From: JAAURS01 sp031362245
GTDB taxonomy: Bacteria > Cyanobacteriota > Cyanobacteriia > Thermosynechococcales > Thermosynechococcaceae
Length of the DNA stretch: 17,427 nt
Assembly: GCA_031362245.1 (NCBI GenBank)
Contig: JANLSD010000041.1
Coordinates: 1 to 17,427 of the forward strand
Direction of reading: 5' to 3'
In this document: in pieces, positions 6,772 to 14,940 of the stretch
How the letters are laid out: the number at the start of each line of letters is the position of its first letter
How positions within the stretch are numbered: position 1 is the first letter of the stretch
Made by a program: the position numbers and the translations under genes
Notes under the pieces: generated by a model
The model's input: only the letters and a program-made list of their open reading frames with translations
Database searches by the model: none
What the model was told of the DNA's origin: nothing

Positions 6772-8514
6772 ATGCCCCATTGGGTTGCGCGCCTAAAGCC
6801 ATTCCTGACGCCACGTTTTATCTGGATTGCGACCTTGGGATGGATAGGGGCGATCGCCGTCATCACGTTGTTCTGGGGCATGGGTGATATTGGCCTGATT
6901 GATGAAACCGAGCCGCTGTTTGTGGAAGCCTCGCGGCAGATGAACCTCACAGGGAACTGGATTACACCCTATTTTGATGGTGTCACTCGTTTTGATAAGC
7001 CACCGCTAATCTATTGGCTGATGGTGCTGTGCTTTAAGGTGTTTGGCGTCAGCGAATGGGCGGCGCGAGTCCCTTCAGCCTTGGCGGCTTTGGGTACGAT
7101 CTTGCTGTGCTTTTATGTTTTGCGGCACCATAGCCCCAGCCTGAACCCTCATGCACGCTCGACTCAGCCACAGCCCTACCGCAGCACTTGGGCGGCATGG
7201 CTGGGTGCAACCATGCTAATGCTGAACCTCAATACCTATTTTTGGGGGCGTACAGGCTATGCGGATATGCTCCTGATGGCCTGCATGGGTGGCTCGTTGC
7301 TGGCTTTTTTCTTAGGATATGCCCAAGTCGAAAACCCTAAAATTCAGGGCCGCTGGTACGGTGCATTCTATGTTATGACGGCGCTGGCGATTCTGACCAA
7401 AGGCCCCGTCGCAATTATTCTGCCCGTGGCGATTATCGGAGGCTTTGCACTTTACCTGGGCAATCTGCGCACCGTTATTCGTGAGATGAAGCTGGGCTAT
7501 GGTGTTTTTGTGGTCATGGTTTTGGCGTTGCCTTGGTATGTTTTGGTGACGATGGCAAACCCAGATACTTTTATTAAGTCTTTCTTTGGCTATCACAACC
7601 TGGAGCGCTTTTCTACGGTGGTCAATCACCACTCTGGGCCTTGGTATTTTCACTTTGTGGTAATTTTGGCTGGCTTTTTACCCTGGTCGGCGTATTTGCC
7701 CTTAGCGTTCCATCAAGTTCAGCCGTGGCGGCGGCAAGTTTGGCGGGGGCGATCGCGTTCCGAACAGCTAGGACTCTACGCAATCTTCTGGTTTGCTGTG
7801 GTTCTAGGATTTTTCACCATTTCCACCACTAAATATTTCAGCTATACGTTGCCTTTGATGCCTGCGGCTGCAATTTTAGTCAGCCTTTTGTGGACAGATG
7901 CCATTTTGGAGTCCCCTTCCCGCCTTCCCTCTCGCTGGGATTTGAGCCGCTGGTTTAATGTGGTGCTCATGGTGGGGTTATCTTGGGTTTTATTTTCCTG
8001 TGCGCCTTGGCTTACCCAAGATCCTTGGATGCCGACATTGGGGACGCAGATTGCTGCGGCTCAAATTCCGACCTATGGTGGGATGCTGTGGGCGATCGCG
8101 GCAGCGTTAGCCATCCTGTGTATTTTGTGGCGCAGTCATGGGCTGTGGTTGGTGAATGCGATCGCATTTCTGCTCTTTATCACCCTTGTTATGCATCCAG
8201 CGGTTGCCATTGTGGATCAAGCGCGTCAGTTGCCGCTGCGTGAGATGGCTAAAGCTGCTGTGGCGGCTCAAAAGCCTCAGCAGGAGATCATTATGATTGG
8301 CTTTCGTAAACCCAGTCTGGTGTATTACACCCAGCAGCATGTTGAATATCTGGAAAAGCCCCGTGAGCTTAGTGTTTATCTGCAAAACGCTGCCCATAAA
8401 AACCCATTAGTGATCACAACCCCTAAACTTTTGGCTGAGACGGCCTTAACGCCTCAGCAATACCAAGCACTGGGGCAGTCTGGGGTTTATGTGCTTGTCG
8501 GTCTCCGTCCTTAA
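6772..8514 (+). CDS. ArnT-like glycosyltransferase, family 39, integral membrane
   Basis: This 580-residue protein has many hydrophobic segments and resembles the dolichol/undecaprenyl-phosphate-sugar transferases of the PMT/ArnT superfamily. These move a sugar from a lipid carrier to an acceptor on the outer face of the membrane. The first membrane segment is at about 17-36. It is followed by the first-loop acidic motif LIDETEPLF (Asp44 and Glu45 within it) and by RFDKPPLIYW at 73-82, both typical of the family. LTKGP at 208-212 and a KYFSYTLPLMP segment are further family landmarks. A soluble C-terminal part of about 110 residues follows the last membrane segment. The start lacks a strong ribosome binding site, but the first membrane helix supports it. 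The acceptor cannot be predicted. Confidence 0.9.
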   Translation: MPHWVARLKPFLTPRFIWIATLGWIGAIAVITLFWGMGDIGLIDETEPLFVEASRQMNLTGNWITPYFDGVTRFDKPPLIYWLMVLCFKVFGVSEWAARVPSALAALGTILLCFYVLRHHSPSLNPHARSTQPQPYRSTWAAWLGATMLMLNLNTYFWGRTGYADMLLMACMGGSLLAFFLGYAQVENPKIQGRWYGAFYVMTALAILTKGPVAIILPVAIIGGFALYLGNLRTVIREMKLGYGVFVVMVLALPWYVLVTMANPDTFIKSFFGYHNLERFSTVVNHHSGPWYFHFVVILAGFLPWSAYLPLAFHQVQPWRRQVWRGRSRSEQLGLYAIFWFAVVLGFFTISTTKYFSYTLPLMPAAAILVSLLWTDAILESPSRLPSRWDLSRWFNVVLMVGLSWVLFSCAPWLTQDPWMPTLGTQIAAAQIPTYGGMLWAIAAALAILCILWRSHGLWLVNAIAFLLFITLVMHPAVAIVDQARQLPLREMAKAAVAAQKPQQEIIMIGFRKPSLVYYTQQHVEYLEKPRELSVYLQNAAHKNPLVITTPKLLAETALTPQQYQALGQSGVYVLVGLRP

Positions 8515-8531
8515 AAGTTTCAAAGCTTACT

Positions 8532-8908
8532 TCAGAAAGCAAACTTATACATGAGAAGTTTGTAGAGGTCGGCCTCTAAGGTATCGGTCACACCCAGTCC
8601 CTCGACGGCCCGAGACAGATGGACTCTAGGGTTTGAGGCCAGTACCGACCTTCGAGGTGGACTTTATCTGCGTTGATTTGCCAAGTGCGTCGCACGTCGG
8701 AATTGACGAGGGTTCCTTCGCCGCGTATGTGGGGTGCTTGCTCAGCAACGGCAACTAGTTGTTTGACTTGGACGAGAAGGAAGATCGGGCCAATGCCTTC
8801 GACCTGAACTTGTGGCGCAAAGGTCTCGATAGTGCCTAAGGTGTAAAAGTTGCCAGGGCGCTGGATTGTGCTTAGGATTTTAGCCAGGTCAGTCGTGATG
8901 GATGACAT
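8532..8908 (-). pseudogene. Decayed 2OG-Fe(II) oxygenase, frameshifted and truncated
   Basis: The open part (8588-8908, 106 codons) starts MSSITTDLAKIL and contains DVRRTWQINADKVHLEGRYW. I recall both as belonging to the N-terminal region of a bacterial 2OG-Fe(II) oxygenase family. The frame then ends in a nonsense tail. In the next frame of the same strand the sequence goes on as SRAVEGLGV, then EADLYKLLMY, which is the expected continuation, and ends at a stop (8532-8534). A single-base deletion near 8612-8620 would explain the shift. The catalytic part, with its iron-binding His-x-Asp and distal His, is gone. The GIGPIF to LLVQVKQL join also looks shortened relative to the family. I conclude it is not functional. 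Confidence 0.75.
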
Positions 8909-9020
8909 AATGCTTGGCCTTTGCGGAGTAAAAAAATGATGATTGCTACCTAGTTCCGCATAGATTGTCGCAGAAATTTCGTCAGGGTTTCAACACCTGC
9001 TCATGCTAGATCTATGGCGA

Positions 9021-9055
9021 TGATAGGGCGGGGGCTGAAGGCGATCGCCCTATCA
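9021..9055. repeat. 10-base inverted repeat containing a HIP1 site
   Basis: TGATAGGGCG (9021-9030) and CGCCCTATCA (9046-9055) form perfect arms around a 15-base loop. The right arm overlaps a HIP1 octamer at 9041-9048. It lies between the oxygenase relic and the amt1 terminator. A role as a terminator is possible but no clean T-run follows on the minus strand. Confidence 0.35.
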
Positions 9056-9090
9056 CGCCTGAACTCAAGTTTTCCCATCCTTACATCCCC

Positions 9091-9124
9091 CAAAACAAAG
9101 CGCGTCGTGATTTCACGACGCGCT
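9091..9124 (-). terminator. Rho-independent terminator of amt1
   Basis: An 11-base GC-rich perfect stem, AGCGCGTCGTG at 9099-9109 with CACGACGCGCT at 9114-9124, encloses a 4-base loop. On the minus strand it is followed by TTGTTTTG. It starts 37 bases after the amt1 stop codon. Confidence 0.85.
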
Positions 9125-9160
9125 CTGAGTTATTTAGCGTTGAAGGAATAGAGTCTTAGG

Positions 9161-10636
9161 TTATTGACCCGCTAGGTCGTTATACCCTTCTTCCCCGTGT
9201 TCGTTGATGTCCAGACCCTGATACTCTTGCTCAGGCTTGACCCGAAGCCCAATGGTTGCATCCAGAACCTTCAGGATAATAAAGGTACCAGCACCCGCAA
9301 TGACGTAGGTAATGGCGATCGCAATCAGTTGAGTCACCACCTGACCGGGCGCATTATCAACAAATAGCTGGCCCTTATCCCCAAAGAGCAGACCATTGCC
9401 CCCCAAAGGGTTCACCAGTTTCGTTGCAAAAATACCGGTTAGGATAGCACCCACCGTTCCGCCAACACCGTGGACAGGAAACGTATCTAGGGAGTCATCA
9501 AACTGAAGCTTAGATTTCAAGTTCACCGCAAAGAAGCAGCAGGTCGAAGTAATGGCTCCAATCAAGACTGCACCCAAAATGGTTACAAATCCAGCCGCAG
9601 GCGTAATACCCACTAGACCAGCAACTAAGCCTGTTGCAATCCCAACGGCAGTCGCCTTACCCCGTAAAACCCACTCTAAAATAATCCACATTAAAGCAGC
9701 GGAAGCGGCGGCAGTATTGGTATTCACAAATGCAACGGTTGCAAGGGAACCGGAAGCCAAAGCGCTACCCGCGTTGAAGCCAAACCAGCCAAACCACAAT
9801 AGCCCTGCACCCAACAAAATGAAGGGAACGTTATGAGGAGGCTTCATCTGATTAGGAAACGTTTTGCGTGGGCCAATCACCCATGCCGCCACGAGGGCGG
9901 AAACCCCAGAACTGATGTGAACCACGGTACCACCCGCAAAGTCTAAGGCACCCAAACCGCCGTAAAGGCCCAGGAAACCACCCTTTGACCAAACCATGTG
10001 GGCGAAAATGGGATAAAGAATGCTAGACCACAGAAATACAAACCAAAAATAGGCTTTAAAGCTAATCCGTTCAACAATAGCTCCAGAAATCAGCGCTGGA
10101 GTGATGATGGCGAACATCGCTTGGTAAATCATGAACGCTTGATGGGGAATGGTGCCTGCATAGGAACCGACATCAGCGTATTTTGGATCGGCAGCCTTCA
10201 ATGCATCTTCGTAGGGGAGGTGCGGCAGATAAGATGCCACGTCACTACCTACCCCATTGGAGAAGAGCCACTGTAGCCCTCCAATAAAGGGAGTACCAGG
10301 GGCAAAGGATAAACTGTAACCCCAAAGAACCCAGGTTGTTCCAATCATTCCCATGAGCAAAAAGCTCATCATCATCGTGTTGAGGACGTTTCGACCTCTC
10401 ACAAAACCGCCGTAGAAAAATGCAAGCGCTGGTGTCATGAGCAACACGAGCGCTGAACAGATCAGCATAAATGCCGTGTCACCCTGAGAAGTAGCCGTCG
10501 CTACGCTGGCTGCAAGATCGTCCAGCATCTTTTGAGTAACTTGGACTGGGGCCTCAGCAGCCAGTGCAGTCCCAGCGAAAGGAGTTAGTAGTAAAGCAGG
10601 AGCAGTTAACCCCACAGCCAGCAATCGTCGATACAC
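9161..10636 (-). CDS. amt1: Ammonium transporter Amt1
   Basis: This is a 491-residue Amt/Rh-family channel that imports ammonium across the cytoplasmic membrane. The start codon is GTG, supported by GAGGA (10646-10650) 9 bases upstream. A cleavable signal peptide ends at ALA (residues 24-26), as in many Amt proteins. The twin histidines of the pore are His240 (GGTVVH) and His389 (FPVHGVGG), and the structural Asp232 (LDFAGG) is present. Eleven or so membrane segments follow the signal peptide. The cytoplasmic tail contains GLRVKPEQEYQGLDINEHGEEGY, the region that contacts GlnB/GlnK-type PII proteins. The NtcA box upstream indicates induction under nitrogen limitation. The gene appears to be monocistronic, with its own terminator. 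Confidence 0.97.
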   Translation of the reverse strand: MYRRLLAVGLTAPALLLTPFAGTALAAEAPVQVTQKMLDDLAASVATATSQGDTAFMLICSALVLLMTPALAFFYGGFVRGRNVLNTMMMSFLLMGMIGTTWVLWGYSLSFAPGTPFIGGLQWLFSNGVGSDVASYLPHLPYEDALKAADPKYADVGSYAGTIPHQAFMIYQAMFAIITPALISGAIVERISFKAYFWFVFLWSSILYPIFAHMVWSKGGFLGLYGGLGALDFAGGTVVHISSGVSALVAAWVIGPRKTFPNQMKPPHNVPFILLGAGLLWFGWFGFNAGSALASGSLATVAFVNTNTAAASAALMWIILEWVLRGKATAVGIATGLVAGLVGITPAAGFVTILGAVLIGAITSTCCFFAVNLKSKLQFDDSLDTFPVHGVGGTVGAILTGIFATKLVNPLGGNGLLFGDKGQLFVDNAPGQVVTQLIAIAITYVIAGAGTFIILKVLDATIGLRVKPEQEYQGLDINEHGEEGYNDLAGQ

Positions 10637-10698
10637 AGTCTCAGTTCCTCTTTTCTGAAGGATTTTGAATTTTATTTTAAGTCTCCCTTAACTAAGGC

Positions 10699-10741
10699 AT
10701 TAGACCAAAGATGAAAAACATGTTTTTGTATCGCTAGATAC
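10699..10741 (-). promoter_or_regulatory. NtcA-activated promoter of amt1
   Basis: GTATCGCTAGATAC at 10728-10741 fits GTA-N8-TAC exactly, the NtcA site of cyanobacterial nitrogen control. On the minus strand a -10-like TCTAAT (10699-10704) follows after 23 bases, close to the spacing of NtcA-activated promoters, where NtcA replaces a -35 box. A perfect palindrome AAAAACATGTTTTT (10714-10727) abuts the NtcA site on the promoter side. Confidence 0.85.
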
Positions 10742-11056
10742 ATTTCAGCAATGGCTGAATATTATTCCCTTTTGCGGCACAGGACCTTACTCTTGCTTAA
10801 AAGAATATGATTTTGTTTTCAAGATCGCTAAGATTGCAAGCAAAAAGATGGGTTCTGTTGAAGCTAGAGCCTTAAAACCTCTCCAAGAATGCAATCTATG
10901 ACCGTCAACCTAAGAATTCAGAGATGTTTCCAGCAAATACTGGTCTTAAAAATTCTTTTTTGCCTGGGCAGTGGAGCTGCGATGACGCGGCCAAGATGCC
11001 ATAAGGGTTTATAAAAATTTATGTTTGAGTGTGGAGAGATTAAACCCCCGTCAAGC
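10742..11056. other. Intergenic region between amt1 promoter and gyrA terminator
   Basis: No gene is supported. TTCAGC-AATG-GCTGAA at 10744-10759 is a short perfect inverted repeat directly beyond the NtcA box. The rest holds the plus-strand terminator-like structure at 10912-10961 and otherwise AT-rich sequence without a recognisable RNA gene. Confidence 0.4.
10912..10961 (+). terminator. Possible plus-strand terminator with no known gene before it
   Basis: AAGAATT (10912-10918) pairs with AATTCTT (10951-10957), and CCAG (10930-10933) pairs with CTGG (10940-10943) inside. The outer arm runs into TTTTTT (10956-10961). No protein gene lies upstream on this strand, so it would end an untranslated RNA if it is real. 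The stem is interrupted and AT-rich. Confidence 0.3.
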
Positions 11057-11096
11057 AAAGCGCCCCAGATTGAATCTATTCAATCTGGGGCGCTTT
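11057..11096 (-). terminator. Very strong hairpin terminator of gyrA
   Basis: An 18-base perfect stem (11057-11074 with 11079-11096) encloses a 4-base loop. Its core is GCGCCCCAGATTGAA. On the minus strand it is followed by only a weak T-rich stretch (TTTGCTTG). It starts 28 bases after the gyrA stop. Confidence 0.8.
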
Positions 11097-11123
11097 AGGG
11101 AGAAAACCGATGAATGCAGAGCG

Positions 11124-13814
11124 TTATTCTGCCAACTCGGTGTTTTCTGTCGTTATTTCATCCACCACGGCTTCATTCACTACGACTTCATCTGTCATAG
11201 CTTCATCTGTCACCATTTCATCCAGCGCTTCTTCTTCCTCGGGGACTTCTGATGCGGGGACAACGGCGACGGCGGCGATCGCATCGTCTTCATCCAATCG
11301 CTGCACTCTCACCCCCGTTGCGGCGCGAGACTGAGACGAAATGGCATTGATGGCCTGGCGGATAATAATGCCCCGTGTGGTGACGAGCATCAGCTCTTCG
11401 TCGGGATTAACGATCCGCAATGCCGTGACTTGATCGGGTGGTTGAATGTTTTTGAACTTGGTAGAGGTGAGACCCTTCCCAGCCCGATTTTGAAGGCGGA
11501 ACTGAGACACAGGAACCCGTTTGCCAAATCCGTGCGTGGTAATGACCAAAACCCACGGGCCTAGCGCCGTTGGCTCTTCGATGACCGCATCTTCTGAAGC
11601 TTCATCTACCACAAGATCGAGATCGGTCTCTTCGTCGCCTGCTTCTGCAAGGCTGGCGGTGATGAGTCCTGGCAAAATATCCATCCCAATCAGCACATCG
11701 CCTGTCCGTAGACTCATCGCCCGCACTCCGCGAGTTGCACGACCCAGGGGACGGAGCTGTTGGTTGTCGGCTCTAAAGTGGATCGCCATGCCGCGCTGGG
11801 AACCAATGATGATGCTGTCTTCAACACGGGCACGACGCACCCAACGCAACTGATCGCCTTCTTCAAGGGAAATGGCGATTAGTCCGTTGGAGCGAATGCT
11901 GCGGAAGGCGGCGAGGGAGGTTTTTTTGATGAACCCGAGGTTTGTCATCATCACCAGATACTCGTCTTCACTAAATTCGCTGACAGGCATCACGGAGGTG
12001 ATTTTTTCTTCACGGGTGATGGGCAGAAGCTGAACTAAGGGTGCCCCACGAGCCGCTCTAGAACCCAGCGGGATCTGATAGGCGCGTACCCCAAAGACCA
12101 CACCACGATCGCTAAAGAACAAAATGGTGTCGTGGTCATTGCAGGCAAAGAAATGCTCCACGGCATCATCGTCCTTCATCCGTGCCCCAGCTCGTCCCCT
12201 GGTGGCGCGGCTTTGGGCTTCAAAGGTGCTTACAGGCATCCGCTTGATGTAGCCCTGCTCCGTGACCAGAATGACAGACTGCTCATTGGCGATGAGATCC
12301 ATGTCGTCAAGGTCGCCATCGGATTTTTCGATGATGGTGCGGCGAGGAGATGCAAATTTCTCCTTAAGCTGGAGCACCTCGGTTTCAATGATTTCTAGGA
12401 TGCGCTCCCGACGATTTAGGATATCCAGCAGATCCGCAATTTGAATCTGAAGGTCATCATGCTCTCGCTCAATTTTTTCAGCTTCTAGGGCGGTTAAACG
12501 GCGAAGCTGCATCTGTAAAATTGCGTCAGCCTGAACTTCTGTAAGCCCAAACTGCTCAATGAGACCTAGCTTGGCGATCGCCGCATCAGCCGCCCCGCGA
12601 ATCAAATGAATCACAGGGTCAAGGTTCTCCAGGGCAATTAATAAACCCTGTAAGAGATGATCGCGGTCTTGGGCTTTGCGAAGCTGATACTGTGTCCGGC
12701 GGGTAATGCACTCTTCACGGAACTCTAGAAACACGCTCAAGAAGCGTTTGAGGCTGAGAAGCTGAGGCTCGCCATTGACCAGCGCCAGCATATTGGCCCC
12801 AAAGTTATTCTGGAGCGGAGTCTGTTTATACAGGTTGTTGAGCACCACTTGGGGGTAGCAGTCGCGCTTGAGTTCGATAACAATCCGCATGCCATCGCGG
12901 TCGCTCTCATCCCGAATATCTGAGATGCCCTCTAAGCGCTTCTCATTGACCATTTCGGCGATCTTTTCAATCAGCGCCGCCTTATTGGTTTGGTAAGGCA
13001 GCTCCGTGATAATAATGGCTTCACGATCTTGGCGACCTTTAACCTCAAGGGTTTCAAAGGAAGCCACCCCACGCATGGTGATGGAACCACGACCTGTGGT
13101 GAAGGCTTCACGGATGCCACTGGTGCCCAAGATTTGTCCCCCTGTGGGGAAATCTGGGCCGTGGATGTACTGCATCAGGTCTAGATCTGTGAGATCAGGG
13201 TTATGAATGAGCGCAATTAGCCCATCCACCAATTCACCCAAGTTATGGGGCGGAATATTGGTCGCCATTCCCACGGCAATCCCAGAAGAGCCATTCAGCA
13301 AAAGCTGCGGGATGCGCGAGGGCATGACGGTGGGTTCTTGCTGTGACCCGTCATAGTTGTCGCTAAAGTCAACGGTTTCTTGCTCAATGTCTTGCAAGAG
13401 GGCATCCGCTGTCAGTGCTTGCAGCCGACACTCGGTGTATCGCATCGCCGCAGGGGGATCGTTATCAACTGAACCAAAGTTACCGTGACCGTTAACAAGC
13501 GGGATCCGCATAGAAAAGTCTTGGGCCATTCGCACCAAGGCTTCATAAACCGCCGTATCGCCGTGGGGGTGATATTTACCAATCACGTCCCCCACTACGC
13601 GGGCGCATTTACGGAACGGGCGATCTGGGCTTAAGCCCAGCTCATGCATGGCGTAGAGAATCCTGCGATGCACTGGCTTAAGGCCATCGCGGGCATCGGG
13701 TAAAGCCCGACCCACGATCACGCTCATGGCATATTCCAGATAGGAGCGAGACATCTCATCCCGTAAATCAATGGGGATAATTCGCTCTTGAGGCAGCTCC
13801 TGGGAAAAGGTCAT
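11124..13814 (-). CDS. gyrA: Type IIA topoisomerase subunit A (DNA gyrase A)
   Basis: This 896-residue subunit cleaves and rejoins DNA. The catalytic tyrosine is Tyr126 in AAMRYTE. The quinolone region GKYHPHGDTAVYE has Thr87 and Glu91 at the positions of E. coli Ser83 and Asp87. The winged-helix, tower and coiled-coil regions are complete to about 500. The C-terminal beta-pinwheel blades follow, but the GyrA box position reads QSRATRG (534-540) where classical gyrase has QRRGGKG. An acidic insertion lies at about 721-750 and an acidic tail at 853-896 with repeated TDE/VDE units. The start has GGAG 11 bases upstream. Cyanobacteria carry two A-subunit paralogues; I call gyrA from overall similarity, while a ParC-like role remains possible. 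The gene is monocistronic with a strong terminator. Confidence 0.9.
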   Translation of the reverse strand: MTFSQELPQERIIPIDLRDEMSRSYLEYAMSVIVGRALPDARDGLKPVHRRILYAMHELGLSPDRPFRKCARVVGDVIGKYHPHGDTAVYEALVRMAQDFSMRIPLVNGHGNFGSVDNDPPAAMRYTECRLQALTADALLQDIEQETVDFSDNYDGSQQEPTVMPSRIPQLLLNGSSGIAVGMATNIPPHNLGELVDGLIALIHNPDLTDLDLMQYIHGPDFPTGGQILGTSGIREAFTTGRGSITMRGVASFETLEVKGRQDREAIIITELPYQTNKAALIEKIAEMVNEKRLEGISDIRDESDRDGMRIVIELKRDCYPQVVLNNLYKQTPLQNNFGANMLALVNGEPQLLSLKRFLSVFLEFREECITRRTQYQLRKAQDRDHLLQGLLIALENLDPVIHLIRGAADAAIAKLGLIEQFGLTEVQADAILQMQLRRLTALEAEKIEREHDDLQIQIADLLDILNRRERILEIIETEVLQLKEKFASPRRTIIEKSDGDLDDMDLIANEQSVILVTEQGYIKRMPVSTFEAQSRATRGRAGARMKDDDAVEHFFACNDHDTILFFSDRGVVFGVRAYQIPLGSRAARGAPLVQLLPITREEKITSVMPVSEFSEDEYLVMMTNLGFIKKTSLAAFRSIRSNGLIAISLEEGDQLRWVRRARVEDSIIIGSQRGMAIHFRADNQQLRPLGRATRGVRAMSLRTGDVLIGMDILPGLITASLAEAGDEETDLDLVVDEASEDAVIEEPTALGPWVLVITTHGFGKRVPVSQFRLQNRAGKGLTSTKFKNIQPPDQVTALRIVNPDEELMLVTTRGIIIRQAINAISSQSRAATGVRVQRLDEDDAIAAVAVVPASEVPEEEEALDEMVTDEAMTDEVVVNEAVVDEITTENTELAE

Positions 13815-13873
13815 AACCGAAAAGACTCCAAAAAGTTAGGGTTATTGACGATAAAGCGCCAACACAGAAAAAT

Positions 13874-13914
13874 AGCAGCCCCTAAATCAAGATTACTCAA
13901 CATTTACGGCTGCT
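13874..13914 (-). promoter_or_regulatory. Inverted repeat in the gyrA leader
   Basis: AGCAGCC (13874-13880) and GGCTGCT (13908-13914) form perfect 7-base arms around an AT-rich loop, 60-100 bases upstream of the gyrA start. A perfect AACATGTT palindrome lies next to it at 13928-13935. Supercoiling-responsive or leader control is conceivable but not shown. Confidence 0.3.
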
Positions 13915-13994
13915 TATCCATTATTTTAACATGTTGAGAGAGGCAGCATGGGACTGTCGTCAATAGACTCAACGCCCCATCTAGCGGCTATTGT

Positions 13995-14016
13995 GGAGGT
14001 TCATCCCTTTCGGGTG
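13995..14016 (+). promoter_or_regulatory. Distant ribosome binding site with a hairpin before the start
   Basis: GGAGG at 13995-13999 is a strong Shine-Dalgarno sequence, but it lies 23 bases before the ATG at 14023. A small hairpin (CCC 14005-14007 with GGG 14012-14014, extended past a bulge) lies between them. If folded it would shorten the effective spacing to about 8 bases. A stop codon directly before the ATG excludes an upstream start. Confidence 0.35.
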
Positions 14017-14022
14017 TTTTAA

Positions 14023-14940
14023 ATGATTCCTATTTTTTATTGCGAAACTTTTTTAGAGCATCAAACAGGCTTTGGACATCCCGAACGCCCTGAGCGCGTA
14101 AGGGCTGTAGCAAATCACCTGCAACAATCCTCACTCTCCAGCCACCTTGACTGGAAACAACCCTCCAGCCTAGAAATCCGCGATCCGCTACCCTGGATCT
14201 TAAAAGCCCACACACCCGACTATCTTGAGCAGGTTAAGGCCGTGGCAGATCGGGGGGGCGGGCAACTCGGGCCTGATACTCCTCTGTCCGCTCAAAGTTA
14301 TGAGGTGGCTTGCTTAGCGGTGAATGCCTGGTTAGATGGTGTTGACTCGGTTCTGGCGTTGGGTCAACCTGCGTTTGTTTTAGCCCGTCCGCCTGGACAC
14401 CATGCGTTGCCAGATCAGGCAATGGGGTTTTGTGTATTTGGCAACGCGGCGATCGCCGCCCTCTATGCCCTCACCCAACCCAACATAGAGCGCGTCGCCA
14501 TCCTAGATTGGGACGTGCACCACGGCAACGGGACAGAGGCGATCATATCGGGGCATCCTCAGATTGCCTATTGCTCCCTCCATCAGTACCCGTTTTATCC
14601 TGGCACTGGATCAGCCCAAGACAACGGCCCACGGCTGCTCAACATCCCCATGCAGTCAGGCAGCACTCTTCCCGATTATGAAACTGCCTTCCAAAAACAA
14701 GTCATCCCCCTCCTCACCAACTTCGCGCCAGATTTGCTGATTGTAAGCGCGGGCTATGATGCCGCTCAAGCTGACCCTCTAGCTAGCATCAACCTTAATC
14801 CAGAAGATTTTGAACCGTTGACCGCCCATTGTTTGGCCTTAACCTCCAAGATCGTGTTTGGGTTAGAGGGTGGGTATCACCTCAAAAGTATTGCCACAGC
14901 GGTTGAGGTCACCCTTGCAGCTTGCTTAGAGAAAACTTAG
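14023..14940 (+). CDS. Histone-deacetylase-fold zinc amidohydrolase
   Basis: This 305-residue enzyme belongs to the bacterial branch of the histone deacetylase/acetoin-utilization/acetylpolyamine amidohydrolase superfamily, which removes acetyl groups from amines in the cytoplasm. HPERPERV at 19-26 is the N-terminal signature. RPPGHHA carries the catalytic His126 and His127. DWDVHHGNG supplies zinc ligands Asp164 and His166, and SAGYDA supplies Asp246. EGGYH supplies the transition-state Tyr285. All catalytic residues are present, so it should be active. The substrate is unknown; acetylated polyamines, acetyl-lysine on proteins or small metabolites are all possible. Neighbours give no hint. 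The ATG is forced because a stop codon precedes it immediately. Confidence 0.93.
   Translation: MIPIFYCETFLEHQTGFGHPERPERVRAVANHLQQSSLSSHLDWKQPSSLEIRDPLPWILKAHTPDYLEQVKAVADRGGGQLGPDTPLSAQSYEVACLAVNAWLDGVDSVLALGQPAFVLARPPGHHALPDQAMGFCVFGNAAIAALYALTQPNIERVAILDWDVHHGNGTEAIISGHPQIAYCSLHQYPFYPGTGSAQDNGPRLLNIPMQSGSTLPDYETAFQKQVIPLLTNFAPDLLIVSAGYDAAQADPLASINLNPEDFEPLTAHCLALTSKIVFGLEGGYHLKSIATAVEVTLAACLEKT

Noticed and set aside
8107..8397. A 96-codon minus-strand frame inside the glycosyltransferase gene.
   Set aside because: The plus frame is a coherent membrane protein here; the antisense frame resembles nothing and has no start signal.
10637..11123. Search for a tRNA or known small RNA in the long amt1-gyrA gap.
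   Set aside because: No T-loop consensus, CCA-end structure or known cyanobacterial sRNA motif was recognised.
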